Assembly: GCA_036346205.1 (NCBI GenBank) | Contig: JARFJB010001987.1 | Coordinates: forward strand, 127,001-191,000 | Length of the DNA stretch: 64,000 nt | Source: Vesta saturnalis | Lineage: Eukaryota > Arthropoda > Insecta > Coleoptera > Lampyridae | Reading direction: 5' to 3' | Part shown: one piece after another, positions 23,338 to 35,044 of the stretch | Layout: every line of letters starts with the position of its first letter | How positions within the stretch are numbered: position 1 is the stretch's first letter | Translations under genes and position numbers: made by a program | The notes under the pieces: model-generated | Seen by the model: only the letters and a program-made list of their open reading frames with translations | The model's database searches: none | Told to the model about the DNA's origin: nothing

Positions 23338-24747
23338 TTCTTTTGAATCAAACTACCTTGGTGGTCGATTTTGTACTCATTAATTAGTGATCTTTGTAAA
23401 AACAATTTAAACGGGCTTTCTCTACTATTTCATTGGCTAATTTCTTTTTACTATTAAAATATTTATGCATTTCCTTGATTTTCTGCGGCTTACTTCAAAC
23501 ATAAAATAATAGCCAATTTGTTAGACGGTAATTTTCCTTTGAAATCTTTATATGACGGTTTATACTGTTAATATTTCAGTGATTTATGTGTGGTTTTACG
23601 GTAAAGATAGTTTTTTTCGGACCTGTTTAAATGTATAATGTTATCTATAGGATGATATGAATACAACAAAATAAATCTTACTCTAGGTTGAAACTTCCTT
23701 ACGGTCTAGGTATCCGCTTCCGGTCATCACTCCTTTTGGTGTGGTTCGACTCTTTTTAGCTGTTTCGGATTTACAACTGAAGGCGAGTATTTAGTAACTT
23801 ATCGTATGGCCGACTACAGGAGTATCTATTCGAACTTTATTATCATAATACAAGTTTCCTATTGGAGATGGAAGAAAGTACACCCATTTCATATGTAGAT
23901 ATATTATGTGCAAGTACTTCCACGTTTGCTAAATAAAAAAAAGTTTAATAAAATTTGAGTTATTAATATATTTGTTCATAACTATTACTGTAAAATGAAG
24001 CTCTACTAATCAAAATTTCCCAATTTTGAGACCGTCAACCTTCAGGTTTTTGCTTTAACAATTACCAAAAAATTTGAACATTTCTAATAGACGGCGAAAA
24101 TCTTATAATAATAGATACAGTTGATATGCTTTATTTTTCAAATTTTCTAGAATTAGGCAACACACCGTTCATCCCAGAGTTACGCTAAGATTTAGATAAC
24201 CATCAGGTAAGAGGATTGTCCTCTGTTGTAGAAATGTACACCCGAGCGCTATTTATGGCTATTACGCTGATCGCATGAAAACAGTCATATACAGTGTGTA
24301 AATAAGGTAAAGAATAATGTTCATATTTTGTCTATAAAAAAAATAATAGCACACTTTAAAATAATGCTAAAAACTTTGCTCAAATTTTATAAAAATATAT
24401 ATTTAGAAAAATATAAGGCGTTACGAAATAAATGCACGTAAATTATGTAGGTTTTTGTATTATTTCTTACTGTTCATTCCCAAAGTTTCTAAGAATAAGT
24501 TGAGACACATTGTATATTATATTTTGTGTTAGTATACAAAACGTTACAAAAAGGTTATAAAGTAAAGAAAACAATATCATATTTAGTATGTGAAATACTG
24601 CAAAATAATTTGAATTTCGCAAAGACATAAATATAGACTAATTAAATATTTAATTTTTACTTCCATACATATGTACCTAAACTAAATGTCTGTTATAAAA
24701 AGATATAAAATTGTTATTTTCGGGGGCCCGGCGCTATTGAAATTTTT
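23338..24747. other. Unassigned stretch between recombinase and nuclease relics
   Basis: AT-rich and without a supported open frame. The G+C-rich phrase GGGGGCCCGGCGCTATTG at 24723 directly follows the stop of the YqaJ relic and could be an element end, but no partner was found. Confidence 0.4.
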
Positions 24748-25860
24748 CTAATTTGGTTTCAGAAACGTTTCATGAATTGGTAGCTTGCGTATTTTTCTTG
24801 GATCTACTAATTCGGGCAGTAGAGCCGCCATATAAAATTGCTGCAATTTTGGTAGCATTTTAGTTTCCCAAAAAAATAAATCTTTATATATAGTTTGTAT
24901 CGAAATACCCACTGGGGACCACACAACAAAAAAGCATTTATTTTTGTTACATATATTTAACTGTCCCTGTATTTGGTAGTAATAGTCGTGGTTTGTTTTT
25001 AACATTGCCGTTCTTAATTTCACAGAATTTAATTTCTTTTTGTTGCGTTGCTTCGAGTGGGCTATATTTTCTTGCGGTGTAGGGACACTTGACTTCAATT
25101 AAAGCGTCTTCTCCAACTAAACCATCGGGAGATGCTGCTAAAAAAGGAAAATCTTCTCTAATGTATAATCCACATGGTGATACAATTTTATTGGTTTCAG
25201 CTTGAAATGCCTCTATGGCACGGCGCTCGTTTTCTACACCATAACGGGTTGCAGCGTTACCAGAAAAATCTTTATAAAGAATGTCCATCACTGTATTAGC
25301 GCAAGAAGTAGAAGATTTCATTTTACAAATTCTTCCAAATCTAGATGCCGTTAATCGTTTTAATCGTATCTTGTGTAATATTTTTTATATTCTGTGCAAG
25401 ATCTTGTAAAAAACTTTCTTGGGCAATCGTTCGATGTTCGTTGTCCATGTCGGGAACCACATCTCCGGCTTCTGGGCCATAATCTAAATCTTTAGCTACA
25501 CACCTTTTTTCGTGGGTAATTTTGGCATTTAAACGTTGCTGATTTCTTTTTCTCCGATTTTCGCAGTATTGAGAGGTATATTTCGCAGGTGTATCGGTCA
25601 CATGCTTACGGATAATATCATGAAAATCGCCTACTTTATTATGCGATTTCACTACCGCTGCACAACGAGCCTCATATGATCTTCTAAATGAAAAACATAC
25701 ACGTTTTCCTCCCACAAACTTTGCTACCTGCGAGTTATATAATTCTGCGGAATTATTTGTTACGTCGTGTATAAGACTATTTGCGTGGTAACCACGCTGC
25801 AGAGCTGTCATCATATCTTGATATAATTGCAATTCGTCAATTCCAAAAGGTTTTGTTCGT
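24748..25860 (-). pseudogene. YqaJ-type (lambda exonuclease-like) nuclease ORF of a transposon, decayed
   Basis: On the minus strand the first frame (25832-25341) reads DVTNNSAELYNSQVAKFVGG and RRSYEARCAAVVKSHN, an upstream domain commonly found with insect YqaJ proteins. After a one-base frameshift at about 25345 comes RLTASRFGRICKMKSS, GNAATRYGVENERRAIEAF, LAASPDGLVG and LIEVKCPYTA, which give the Asp and Glu-x-Lys of the nuclease fold. After a second shift near 25090 comes NHDYYYQIQGQLNICN with the conserved Gln, and the frame ends at 24748. As far as I recall, such nucleases accompany the transposase in ISL2EU-type elements. No transposase of that type was found nearby, so the host element is unknown. 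Confidence 0.75.
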
Positions 25861-26458
25861 TTTTATCGGACCTATATGACTATTAAGTAGCTTGCTGCAT
25901 TCGAATGGTCAAACCTAAGATATGTTTTGAAAGTGCATTTTAATTTAATGCGTTAGGTTCTTTGATTCCTTTGCCTGTATGATTGATTTCCAAGATATGT
26001 GATTTTACTGTATTCAAATGTTTGGTATATTGGACAGTTCATAAACCTCTCAGATTTTATAAAGTGCATTTGTCAACTTTAATGCCATTTTAGGTATTCT
26101 TTAGTTCCATACATTAATTTATAGTAATTTAAATCTTCAAGATATGGTTTACATTTACGTAATTTTTATGATCATTACTCTTGGATTCCATATAGTACAA
26201 CCTTCCTGCATATAAACTTATTTATACGCTGCACCGTCACCTACCAATTATATATAGTATTTATATTCCATACATATTTATAGATATTTTAATATCCTTC
26301 GACAATGACACTGTAGCTTCCATTCCGTTGACGATACCACTCAGTTTTACTAAGCATGTATGTTCAGGACGATTAATGATCCATCTACGTACCACCTTTC
26401 TGGCACATATAGCCATACAAGCTTATTTTTTGACACAGTCATCCTACACACTACGGCG

Positions 26459-26489
<31 letters not shown>

Positions 26490-27089
26490 GATATATTCCA
26501 TATATGAATGAACTATGTCTGAGTATATTGCAACACCTGATAAAGCGTTGAAGTTTGTGCGATAGGATCTTCTACTCCATGCACCATCTGCTATCACAGC
26601 GATTAACTAGATATCCAATCTCTATCGACTTCTCACACGGTGGGTTTAAGCAGTCGAAGTTAACTTACTTTGGCATGCAGTCCATCTCTTCCACTGCGGC
26701 GATTATAAATATCAAATACTTTTCTTGATATTGTACCGTATCGTTGCAGATGAAGAGTTGGTATATCAAAACTAATATCTTACAGTTAAGATATTTATCC
26801 TGCACCGATTTGAATGCGTTGATCAGACACGGTTCATATCCTAACGTTGCAGGTTTCCGTTTCTTACACGGTGGGTTTTGAGACGATCGGATATAAAGAT
26901 ATGGCCACCCATTGGATGACCCAATGGCTCGCTAAGTGCAACGTATCTTGGGCATAAGGATTCGGTGGTATCGGTCAAATTGTAGGTGCCTTTGCCTACT
27001 TAAAACTCTAAATTTGCCTAGATGAAACTGGTGACGGTATCTAAAATCATAATTAGTTATTTACAGTTAAAATAGTTTAATTTGATGTT
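25861..27089. other. Unassigned stretch with an AT dinucleotide run
   Basis: No open frame or domain is supported. An (AT)n tract lies at about 26459-26482. Two phrases of the type TTCTNACACGGTGGGTTT occur at about 26633 and 26855, suggesting a diverged duplication of about 220 bp. Confidence 0.4.
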
Positions 27090-27973
27090 TAATGGGCGTT
27101 GTAGATTCAGATCTTTTACATGGATTCTGTTGATTTTTATTCGCAAATTAAATGCAGGGAATCCTTTAGGTTGAGATACTATCGGGTGATAATACTTTTA
27201 CTAAAACATACGGACTTAAAAATTTCGGACACAATTTGGGGCAATGCCCAATGGTGCATTTGAGAGAGGATGCTGTTTATGGAGCACTAACGTACCTACG
27301 GTCGGTCTCCACTCTCGTCTTCTCAGGTTGTAGTGTTTTTCCTGTTAATCAAATGATTTAGATAAATTTTTACGAGCTAAATTAAATATTTCATTTAATT
27401 GTTCTATACGGTTACTACGTCGATACGGTTTATATCTATATATTCGCCCGGGATGCTTTTATTTTTACTAATATATGCGTTAGGAAATTTCAATTTGCGG
27501 CCAAAATTAAAAATGCAGGAGAAAATCCTGTGCTTTCTTGAACGGCAGTATTTATTGCGAATGTAAATTCATTTATATGTGTATCCCAAAGTCTGTGTTT
27601 ATTTTCATAGAATTGTGCAATCGTAGTATTTAGAGTTCTATTAACACGTTATACCAGGTTTGTTTGGGGTGTGTAAATGGGAGTAACACGGTGAATAATT
27701 CCCAAGTCTGGTAATAATTTTTTAAATACTCTACTATCATATTGAGTTCCATTATCGGTTATAATTATTAGCGGTGCACCAAATTTCATTATTATTACGG
27801 TCTGAGGTTGGAATACATAATTTCCAAGCTTCGTTATCTAGCTCCTCTATAAAGCTATTTGTGTGAAAGTGACGGTAAAGTTCGCCATATTTAATGCAGT
27901 TATTAGGGAAAGCCTCCGGTCGGCTTTCAACTTCAAAATTTATTAACGTACCAGGAACAATCTGGTAGTTCAA
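27090..27973 (-). pseudogene. Gypsy integrase remnant
   Basis: On the minus strand the start (27973-27800) matches the region before the integrase zinc finger, ending with WKLCIPTSDRNN. The zinc finger and the first half of the catalytic core are missing. The sequence resumes with APLIIITDNGTQYDSRVFKK (second catalytic Asp in TDNGTQ), then TPIYTPQTN, NRTLNTTIAQF, FAINTAVQESTGFSPAFL and a C-terminal region with HYNLRRREW. The joined frame shows a deletion of roughly 120 residues plus several frame breaks. It is the 3'-most pol part of the large Gypsy element. Confidence 0.75.
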
Positions 27974-28281
27974 CGGCTAGTACCTCATTATTTTTCGCCG
28001 ATAGTGGATTACATGACTATGCATCAGCTACTTTATTAAGTGCTCCTTTCCGGTATTTTATTTCATAATCATATTGTTGAAAGTACAGCCCCTATCTGGC
28101 TAACCGACCAGACGGCGATTTTATTGAATTTAGCCACTTAAGTGACTAAATAAGATTTAAATTTTTAATAGACCAGACAATACTCAGACACTATTTTCGG
28201 TAACGGAATAATTTTTTTCTGCTAGATTTAGTGTTCTGCTAGCATAGGTTATTACCCTTTTGGTATTATAAATTATTAGAA

Positions 28282-28913
28282 TTAAAACGGCTTCAATCCT
28301 GTTTCCGATGCATCGGTTTGTAAAATAAAAGGATAATTAAAATCTGAACATTTTAGGATTAGTACGTTGGTAAGGGCGGTTTCTTGTTCATCTTTCCAGT
28401 GCCATAGTACATTTTTATGTAATAATTTTGTCAGCGGTAATACTATTTTTGAAAAATTTCCGAAAAAACGTCGAAACCATGAACAGACACCAAGGTCCTG
28501 TCGCAGTGCTTTTATATTGTGCGGTCTTGCCATTTGCTGTATAGCAGCGATTTTATCGGGGTCAGTTTGTACTCCCCCATCGCTTACCACATGTCCTTAA
28601 TATTTTAGGGACTTACGGTAGAACTCGCATTTGGCTGCGATGATTTTAAGGTTTGCTAGTCGGAGACGGAGAAAAACTTGTCTTAAATTTTTTAAATGTT
28701 CGGAGAAAGTTTCTCCTAGGACGATTAAATCGTCTAGATATGCAAATGGATACGGAACGAGGTCAGGCCCGATACAAAATCAGTAATTGCTTTTGATGGT
28801 TCGGATAACGGTACTTAGCTTCACGAAGTTTATTCAGGATATTGTTTATAAACGGGAGCGGGTATGCATCTTTAATAGAAATGTCATTAATTTTTCGGAA
28901 ATCAATACAAAAT
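28282..28913 (-). pseudogene. Gypsy reverse transcriptase (C-terminal part) and RNase H start
   Basis: Minus-strand translation begins directly at the fold-back junction with CIDFRKINDISIKDAYPLPF and INNILNKLREAKY. After an internal deletion it continues with AYLDDLIVLGETFSEHLKNL, where the YLDD catalytic box is intact. HVVSDGGVQTDPDKIAAIQ and WFRRFFGNFSKIVLPLTKLL follow, then LQTDASETGL, the start of RNase H with its first Asp. The residues immediately upstream (VKKRDRTPRF) are at 34555 on the other side of fold-back FB-B, which shows that one RT was split by that insertion. Confidence 0.8.
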
Positions 28914-28959
28914 AGTAGTAGACAGGCACTTGCGCCGCCAACTTGGATTTTGACGTCAC

Positions 28960-29300
28960 AAGACCGCCCACGTGGGGGGACCGCATTTTCCACCGTTATT
29001 TTTACTCGCTTACGTGTAGGACGTATTTTTTCACCCCTATTTTTACATACCCACGTGTGAGACCGTATTTTCCACCCTTCTTTTCGGAGGCTCTTTTAAA
29101 GCCTAATTATTTTTACTCGCTTACGTATAGGACGTGTATTTTCACCCCTATTTTTTACACACCCACGTGTAGGACGTGCTTTTCACCCTATTTTATGACA
29201 GCTCACATATAGGACATGTATTTTCTACCCTTTCTTTTCGAGGGTCAACCCTAATTAGAGCCTTTTTTTGCACATGCTCACGTGGGGGACAGGTCTTGGT
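28960..29300. repeat. Subterminal CACGTG-type repeats of FB-B, left arm
   Basis: About seven units of roughly 35-55 bp share the form CCCACGTGTGGGACCGTATTTTCACCC, here described by its parts: an ACGTG core (often the palindrome CACGTG), a GGAC block, then a TTTTCACCC block. They lie at about 28968, 29005, 29050, 29118, 29160, 29200 and 29276. The matching inverted set is at about 34160-34500. Such arrays often bind a transposase; the CACGTG core is also an E-box. Confidence 0.65.
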
Positions 29301-29539
29301 GCTGGGGCTTGACCTGGACTTGGAGTTGGTCTTAGGGTTATTTTTGATGGTCATCTAATTAAGGTTCTTCTGGCTATACTAAGAGGAGTGCCCCTGGAGG
29401 TTAAGCAATTGCATACGTATACAATGTTGGAAAATGCATAATTAATAAGATATTATTATTAAAATTATCGATCCTATTGCTTTAAAATGGTCACATGCTA
29501 TTGGGTGATCTTTTACCTATACGAGAAATCGTGTATTTC

Positions 29540-29770
29540 TAATAAGGCGGTTCTTGCAAGACACGTGTAGGGCTTCGCAACTTTTTCTCAGGCCTTCGCC
29601 CCTGACCGGAGATGGTGTGGGAACCTAACCTGATAAGACAAGTGTAGAGCTTAGCCCCTATCGTGACCCCCTTGATGCAATTGTGTGAGGGTTCTAATTT
29701 AATCTTACAGCTGTAGGCCTTCGCCCCATCATACAAAATTGTATTCTAATAAGGAGGTTCTTGTAAGACA
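29540..29770. repeat. Second class of tandem repeats in the FB-B arm
   Basis: Units contain AATAAGGNGGTTCTTG, TAAGACANGTGTAG and GCTTCGC or CCTTCGCCCC phrases, repeated three times or so. The inverted copies are at about 33690-33920. The same unit class is strongly expanded in FB-A at 44080-45640. Confidence 0.6.
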
Positions 29771-29928
29771 AGACTTGTATCAGGGTCTGCGCGCGGGCCC
29801 CTTTGAGTAAAAATTAATTTTAGAGCCATCCAGTGGCGTATAGACTAATGAACATTCTCTATAATAGAACCTGACAATGCACACCTCTCTCTCTTGCTCT
29901 ATCTTGTTTCTTCCTCCCCCTCTCTCTT

Positions 29929-29935
<7 letters not shown>

Positions 29936-29978
<43 letters not shown>
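29936..29978. repeat. (CA)n microsatellite in FB-B left arm
   Basis: An uninterrupted run of CA dinucleotides, about 21 units. Its partner in the right arm is the longer (GT)n run at about 33436-33525. Confidence 0.95.
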
Positions 29979-29981
<3 letters not shown>

Positions 29982-30847
29982 AATCAATCTCAAACAAATC
30001 ACGCTCGATCACCAGATCAATCTCAATCAATCAATCAACTGAAATTATGTCTTACAGTTTGCGGAAAACAGAATACAGTTCAAACTGAATACATTAAAGT
30101 CTAATTAAATATGACGTGATATAATAAATAATTTCTACCCTAATGCAATGATGCTTTATGTATTGGCAGATTCTCTACACAGTCACCACCTATACATTCG
30201 GAACATCATATCTGATTTATTTACATGTTCAATTACATACACACACAAAATTGTTTCACTGTAACGTGTTCATTAACAGCTGTAAAAGTCCCATTAAAAT
30301 TAATGGAAAGTAATAATTACTTATATAACATAGAGTTAAATTAAGTTAACTTGTTTTAAGAATATCAAACTGCTATAATGGAAATAAAAGGCAAAATGTT
30401 TTAATGGTTTATTATTATACGTGAATTAACAATAACTACAAGTCTAAAATCCGTGCGTACCTACCATTTTGTAGAGCTGATCTTATGACGTCATCCTGCG
30501 TAATAATACATTTTAAAAATCTTTATCGACATTTTTGTTAGCAATATCAGGTAAAAAACATATATTAAAAGTAATACGCTTACCTTTAGAAGTGTTTTCT
30601 CCTTCAACTGTACCATAGGTTAAACTGAAATTTTTTTATACGTGTCTCACTAAAATACGATTTGTGAATGGCTGGATATAAACAGGCATTCCGATCATTA
30701 ACCATTTTAGAATACCGCTGCTCGTATTTTAACTATCGTATTTACATACAAAACACTTAAAAATATTTTAAAAATTTTGTTAACGCGGAAATTACTTTAA
30801 ATAATTGAATCTTCAGGTTACATAAAACTATTGTATACTCAATTACG

Positions 30848-30849
<2 letters not shown>

Positions 30850-30906
<57 letters not shown>
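30850..30906. repeat. (CA)n microsatellite in FB-B centre
   Basis: An uninterrupted CA run of about 28 units between the left arm and the first acidic-module copy. Confidence 0.95.
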
Positions 30907-30909
<3 letters not shown>

Positions 30910-31559
30910 GATTCACGTTATATGGATTTTTATCTGTTGGGATAAACAGCAATGTCAACTAAACGTTTTAAAAAATTTCTAATCTGAAATAAGAGTGACG
31001 TAATGTAATTTTATTTGAAATTTCATGGAGAGTATCATCATCATCGAGATTTTGAGATACCATCACCTCATCGTCTTCACCTTGAACGATTATATTGTAA
31101 CAACCTATAAAAGTAGCTAATAACCCCTGACAGCTTTTATCAGACACTATTATTACATGGACATGAGGTTAGCCCTAAATTAACTGGTTTCAACACGGCT
31201 CTGGAAATGGTGCACACGCTTCAAATCTTTCAGCTCCTTCTCAGAAGTTGTACCGTATTCATTTCCTTTTCCATTTTTTTCTGCATTCTGTTTCGACACT
31301 GTAGTATGTTTTCTAATACATAAACAGAATCTTCAATACTGTGATACGTGTAGCAGCAAAACACATTAGCTAATTAGTTTCACCTCTATATTATTTTACA
31401 TGCAAGCCTGATAAGTACATCTGTCAAAAAGCTAATTAAACATAATTCCACGGACTGGACATAGCGAGCAGCGTTTCCAATTATAGCTTTTTAGTCAAAA
31501 CAATAGTGCCTACAATTACATACATCGACAAGCACGGCTTTAGCACGAGGATCAAACGA

Positions 31560-31779
31560 AAACACGCACGCACACACGCACGCACACACGCACGCACGAA
31601 CGCACGCACGCACGTAAGCTCGCACATACGCACACACGTATGCACGCTCGCACGCACGCACATACGCAAGCTCGCACGCTCGCACGTACGCACCCTCGCA
31701 CGTACGCACACACACTCACACGTACGCACACACACACATACGCACACACACACAACACACACACACACTCACACACACA

Positions 31780-31831
<52 letters not shown>
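31560..31831. repeat. CGCA/CA microsatellite block
   Basis: Mixed CGCA, CACA and CGTA tetranucleotide repeats ending in a pure CA run. All open frames across it (minus strand VCVC, plus strand THTH) are repeat shadows and not genes. A reverse-complement relative lies at 38480-38690 in FB-C. Confidence 0.95.
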
Positions 31832-31835
<4 letters not shown>

Positions 31836-31839
31836 TGCG

Positions 31840-32095
31840 AAAACACGCAAATGCAAAAACACACTAGCACGAAAACAGGCTAAAGCGAAAACACGCTAAC
31901 ACAAAAATACACACAAACGAAAAACGCTATCACGAAAATACGCTAAAAGTACACAAACGCGAAGACATACAAATGCGAAAACGTGTAAAACGAAAACACG
32001 CAAATACGAAAACACACAAACGAAAACACGCCAACACAAGAAAAAGCAAACGAAAACACGCTAAAGCGAAACACGTAAACCTGCAAACATGAATC
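31840..32095. repeat. About 16-bp minisatellite of GAAAACACGC units
   Basis: Roughly fifteen imperfect units of the type GCGAAAACACGCTAAC. The same unit type appears shortly before the FB-C axis at about 37325-37370. Confidence 0.8.
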
Positions 32096-32634
32096 AAGAC
32101 GGTGGAGTACCGTTAGAAGAAAAACAAGTTTATTAACAAAATTGAAGGAAAGCTTAACGTTTGAAAATATATCATTATTATTATAAACAACAATACATCA
32201 TTATTATTTAATAACATGCTTTATCGTTGTCTTCATCATCGTGATTTTGAGATTCGCCCTTCCCCCCTTCCTCATCACTTTTCTTTCTCTTCTGTGAATC
32301 ATCACCATCACCTTGGATGCTCAACCACGTCATCGCTTTCATTTTTATCTTTACCTTGAACGGCTATGTTCTAACAGTTTGTCCGCTGATGTTGGCTCAT
32401 AAAAAGGAGAATACATTATAATAATGCTCACTCGATGACAGTTACACTTTAAAGAGCGAAACACACGAGAAACAAGTACGCAGATAGCCTAGGGTCTTGT
32501 GCGCAAGAGCCTTCGTCAATATTCGGGTAGAATCGGTTATCTTCGGGGAATATCTGAAGTATTGACCTAACCACGCTCTAACATCGCCCCTAGGGACATG
32601 TTTATAAATCTAAAACGCCTCTTTTATGGTCGAG

Positions 32635-32672
32635 GTATTTTCTCCTAAGACGGCCGTCTTAGGAGAAAATAC
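32635..32672. repeat. Perfect 38-bp palindrome near the FB-B axis
   Basis: GTATTTTCTCCTAAGACGG is followed at once by its exact reverse complement. Half of the same palindrome is found in FB-A (GCCGTCTTAGGAGAAA at 46552) and around the FB-C axis (TTTCTCCTAAGAC at 37885). It can form a cruciform or hairpin. Confidence 0.95.
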
Positions 32673-33431
32673 TGAATATTACTTTCTAAAATGGATAATG
32701 ATCGGAATGCCTGTTTATATCCAGCCATTCACAAATCGTATTTTAGTGAGACACGTTGTATAAAAGAATTTCAGTTTAACGTATGGTACAGCTAAAGGAA
32801 AAAACACTTCTAAAGGTAAGCGTATTATTTTTAATATATGTTTTTTACCTGATATTGCTAACAAAAATGTCGATAAAGATTTTTAAAATGTAATATTACG
32901 CAGGATGACGTCATAAGATCAGCTCTACAAAATAGTAGGTACGCACTGATTTTAAACTTGTAGTTATTGTTAATTCACGTATAATAATAAACCATTAAAA
33001 CCTTTTGCCTTTTATTTCCATTATAGCAGTTTGATATTCTTAAAACAAGTTAATTTAATTTAACTCTATGTTATATAAGTAATTATTACTTTCCATTATT
33101 TTTAATGGGATTTTTACAGCTGTTAATGAACACGTTACAATGAAACACAATTTTGTGAGTGTATGTAATTGAACATGTAAATAAATCAGATATGATGTTC
33201 CGAATCTATAGGTGGTGACTGTTTAGAGAATCTGCCTATACATAAAGCATCATTGCATTAGGGTAGAAATTATTTATTATTTCACGTCATATTTAATTAG
33301 ACTTTAATGTATTCAGTTTGAACTGTAATCTGGTTTCCGCAAACTGTAAGACATAATTTCAGTTGATTGATTGATTGAGATTGATCTGGTGATCGAGCGT
33401 GATTTGTTTGAGATTGATTAATTAATTGATT

Positions 33432-33435
<4 letters not shown>

Positions 33436-33525
<90 letters not shown>
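33436..33525. repeat. (GT)n microsatellite in FB-B right arm
   Basis: About 45 GT dinucleotides without interruption. It is more than twice the length of the mirrored CA run in the left arm, showing that the arms evolve independently at this site. Confidence 0.95.
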
Positions 33526-33527
<2 letters not shown>

Positions 33528-34503
33528 AAAGAGAGAGGGGGAGGAAGAAACAAGATAGAGCAAGAGAGAGAGGTGTGCATTATCAGGTTCTATTATAGAG
33601 AATGTTCATTAGTCTATACGCCACTAGATGGCTTTAAAATCAATTTTTACTCAAAGGGGCCCGGGCGCAGACTCTGATACAAGTCTTGTCTTACAAGAAC
33701 CTCCTTATTAGAATACAATTTTGTATGATGGGGCGAAGGCCTACAGCTGTAGGATTTAGTTAGAACCGTCATACAATTACATCAAGGGGGCCACGATAGG
33801 GGCTAAGCTCTACACTTGTCTTATAAGGTTAGGTTCCCACACCATCTCCGGTCAAGGGGCGAAGGCCTGAGAACAAGTTGCGAAGCCCTACACGTGTCTT
33901 ACAAGAACCGCCTTATTAGAAATACAACGATTTCTCGTATAGGTAAAATATCACCCAATAGCATGTGACCATTTTAAAACAGTAGGATCGATAATTTTAA
34001 TAATAACATCTTATTACTTATGCATTTTCCAACATTGTATGCGTGTGCAATTGCCTAATCTCCAGGGGCACTGCTCTTAATATAGCCAGAAGAACCTTAA
34101 TTAGATGACCATCAAAAATAACCCTAAGACCAACTCCAAGTCCAGGTCCAGCGCCAGCACCAAGACCTGTCCCCCACGTGAGCATGTGCAAAAAAAAGGC
34201 TCTAATTAGGGTTGACCCTCGAAAAGAAAGGGTAGAAAATACATGTCCTATACGTGAGCTGTCATAATATAGGGTGAAAAAAACACGCCTACACGTGGGT
34301 GTGTAAAAAATAGGGGTGAAAATACACGTCCTATACGTAAGCGAGTAAAAATAATTAGGGTTTAAAAGAGCCTCCGAAAAGAAAAGGGTGGAAAATACGG
34401 TCTCACGAAAAACTATGTAAAAATAGGGGTGAAAAAATACGTCCTACAAGTAATCGAGTAAAAATAAGGGTGGATAATGCGGTCCCCCACGTGGGCGGTC
34501 TTG

Positions 34504-34528
34504 TGACGTCAAAATCCAAGATGGCGGC
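34504..34528. promoter_or_regulatory. CRE and PHO/YY1-like module at FB-B right end
   Basis: TGACGTCA (34504-34511) is a perfect CRE palindrome and AAGATGGCGGC (34518-34528) fits the PHO/YY1 core. The pair is mirrored at the left end (TGACGTCA at 28951-28958) and in FB-A at 12281-12307, while FB-C keeps only a decayed form. Promoter or silencer function is inferred from motif identity. Confidence 0.45.
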
Positions 34529-34548
34529 GCTAGTGCCTGTCTACTTAT

Positions 34549-34838
34549 CAAAATCTCGGTGTTCTATCTCTTTTCTTAACTAACACAACGGGAGACGAAT
34601 ATGAACTATCTGGCGGTTCAATACCTTCTGTCAGAATACGATCTAATTCGGCATTTATTAAACTTTGCATTTTCGGATTTAACGGTCTGTATCTTTGTTT
34701 TATCGGAGTGTAATCGGTTAAACGGATTTCATGTTTAATTAAATTTGTGGTGCCTTGTATTGTTTGGAATTCGGCTAATTCCGTTTCTAAAAATGAATTT
34801 AATTTTGTATGTTCGGTTTCGGTTAATGAGCTGAACAC
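34549..34838 (-). pseudogene. Gypsy reverse transcriptase, N-terminal part
   Basis: The minus-strand translation shows KHEIRLTDYTPIKQRYRPLN, then LINAELDRILTEGIEPPDSS and SSPVVLVKKRDRTPRF, the standard entry into a Gypsy RT. It breaks off at the 6-bp duplication CAAAAT of fold-back FB-B. The continuation starts at 28913. Confidence 0.8.
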
Positions 34839-35044
34839 TGAATGAAGGCGGCCGACGTGATCTCACGTTCCACTTGGGGTACTACTTTTACTTCCTAAAA
34901 ATAACTTTCCTGATTTCATATTAAAGCGTAAATTCAGTTTTTATAACATATCGATCCTAATAAAATTTCATACACCAAAATTGGGACTTAGTGTACTAAA
35001 TGACGAATATTTGTGTTTAAAATTTTAAATTCGGTGTAGAAAGC

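Larger units (their letters stand above)
28914..34548. mobile_element. Fold-back element FB-B, 5635 bp with about 1.8-kb inverted arms
   Basis: The left arm (28914-30710) and right arm (about 32686-34548) are imperfect reverse complements over their whole length, including tandem repeats and a CA/GT microsatellite. The left end reads AGTAGTAGACAGGCACT and the right end, reversed, ATAAGTAGACAGGCACT. CAAAAT flanks both sides (28908-28913 and 34549-34554), a perfect 6-bp target duplication, and removing the element restores the Gypsy RT frame PRF-CIDF. The 2-kb centre has microsatellites, a 16-bp minisatellite, two copies of a small acidic coding-like module and a palindrome. No transposase is visible. 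AG ends and 6-bp duplication are hallmarks of Maverick/Polinton elements, so a non-autonomous relative is one option. Confidence 0.85.

Noticed and set aside
31481..31883. Several open frames with VCVC or THTH repeats
   Set aside because: They are translations of the CA/CGCA microsatellite.
28914..34548. CRISPR array or bacterial repeat cluster
   Set aside because: Repeats are diverged, mirrored between two arms and of several types; there are no uniform spacers and the context is eukaryotic.
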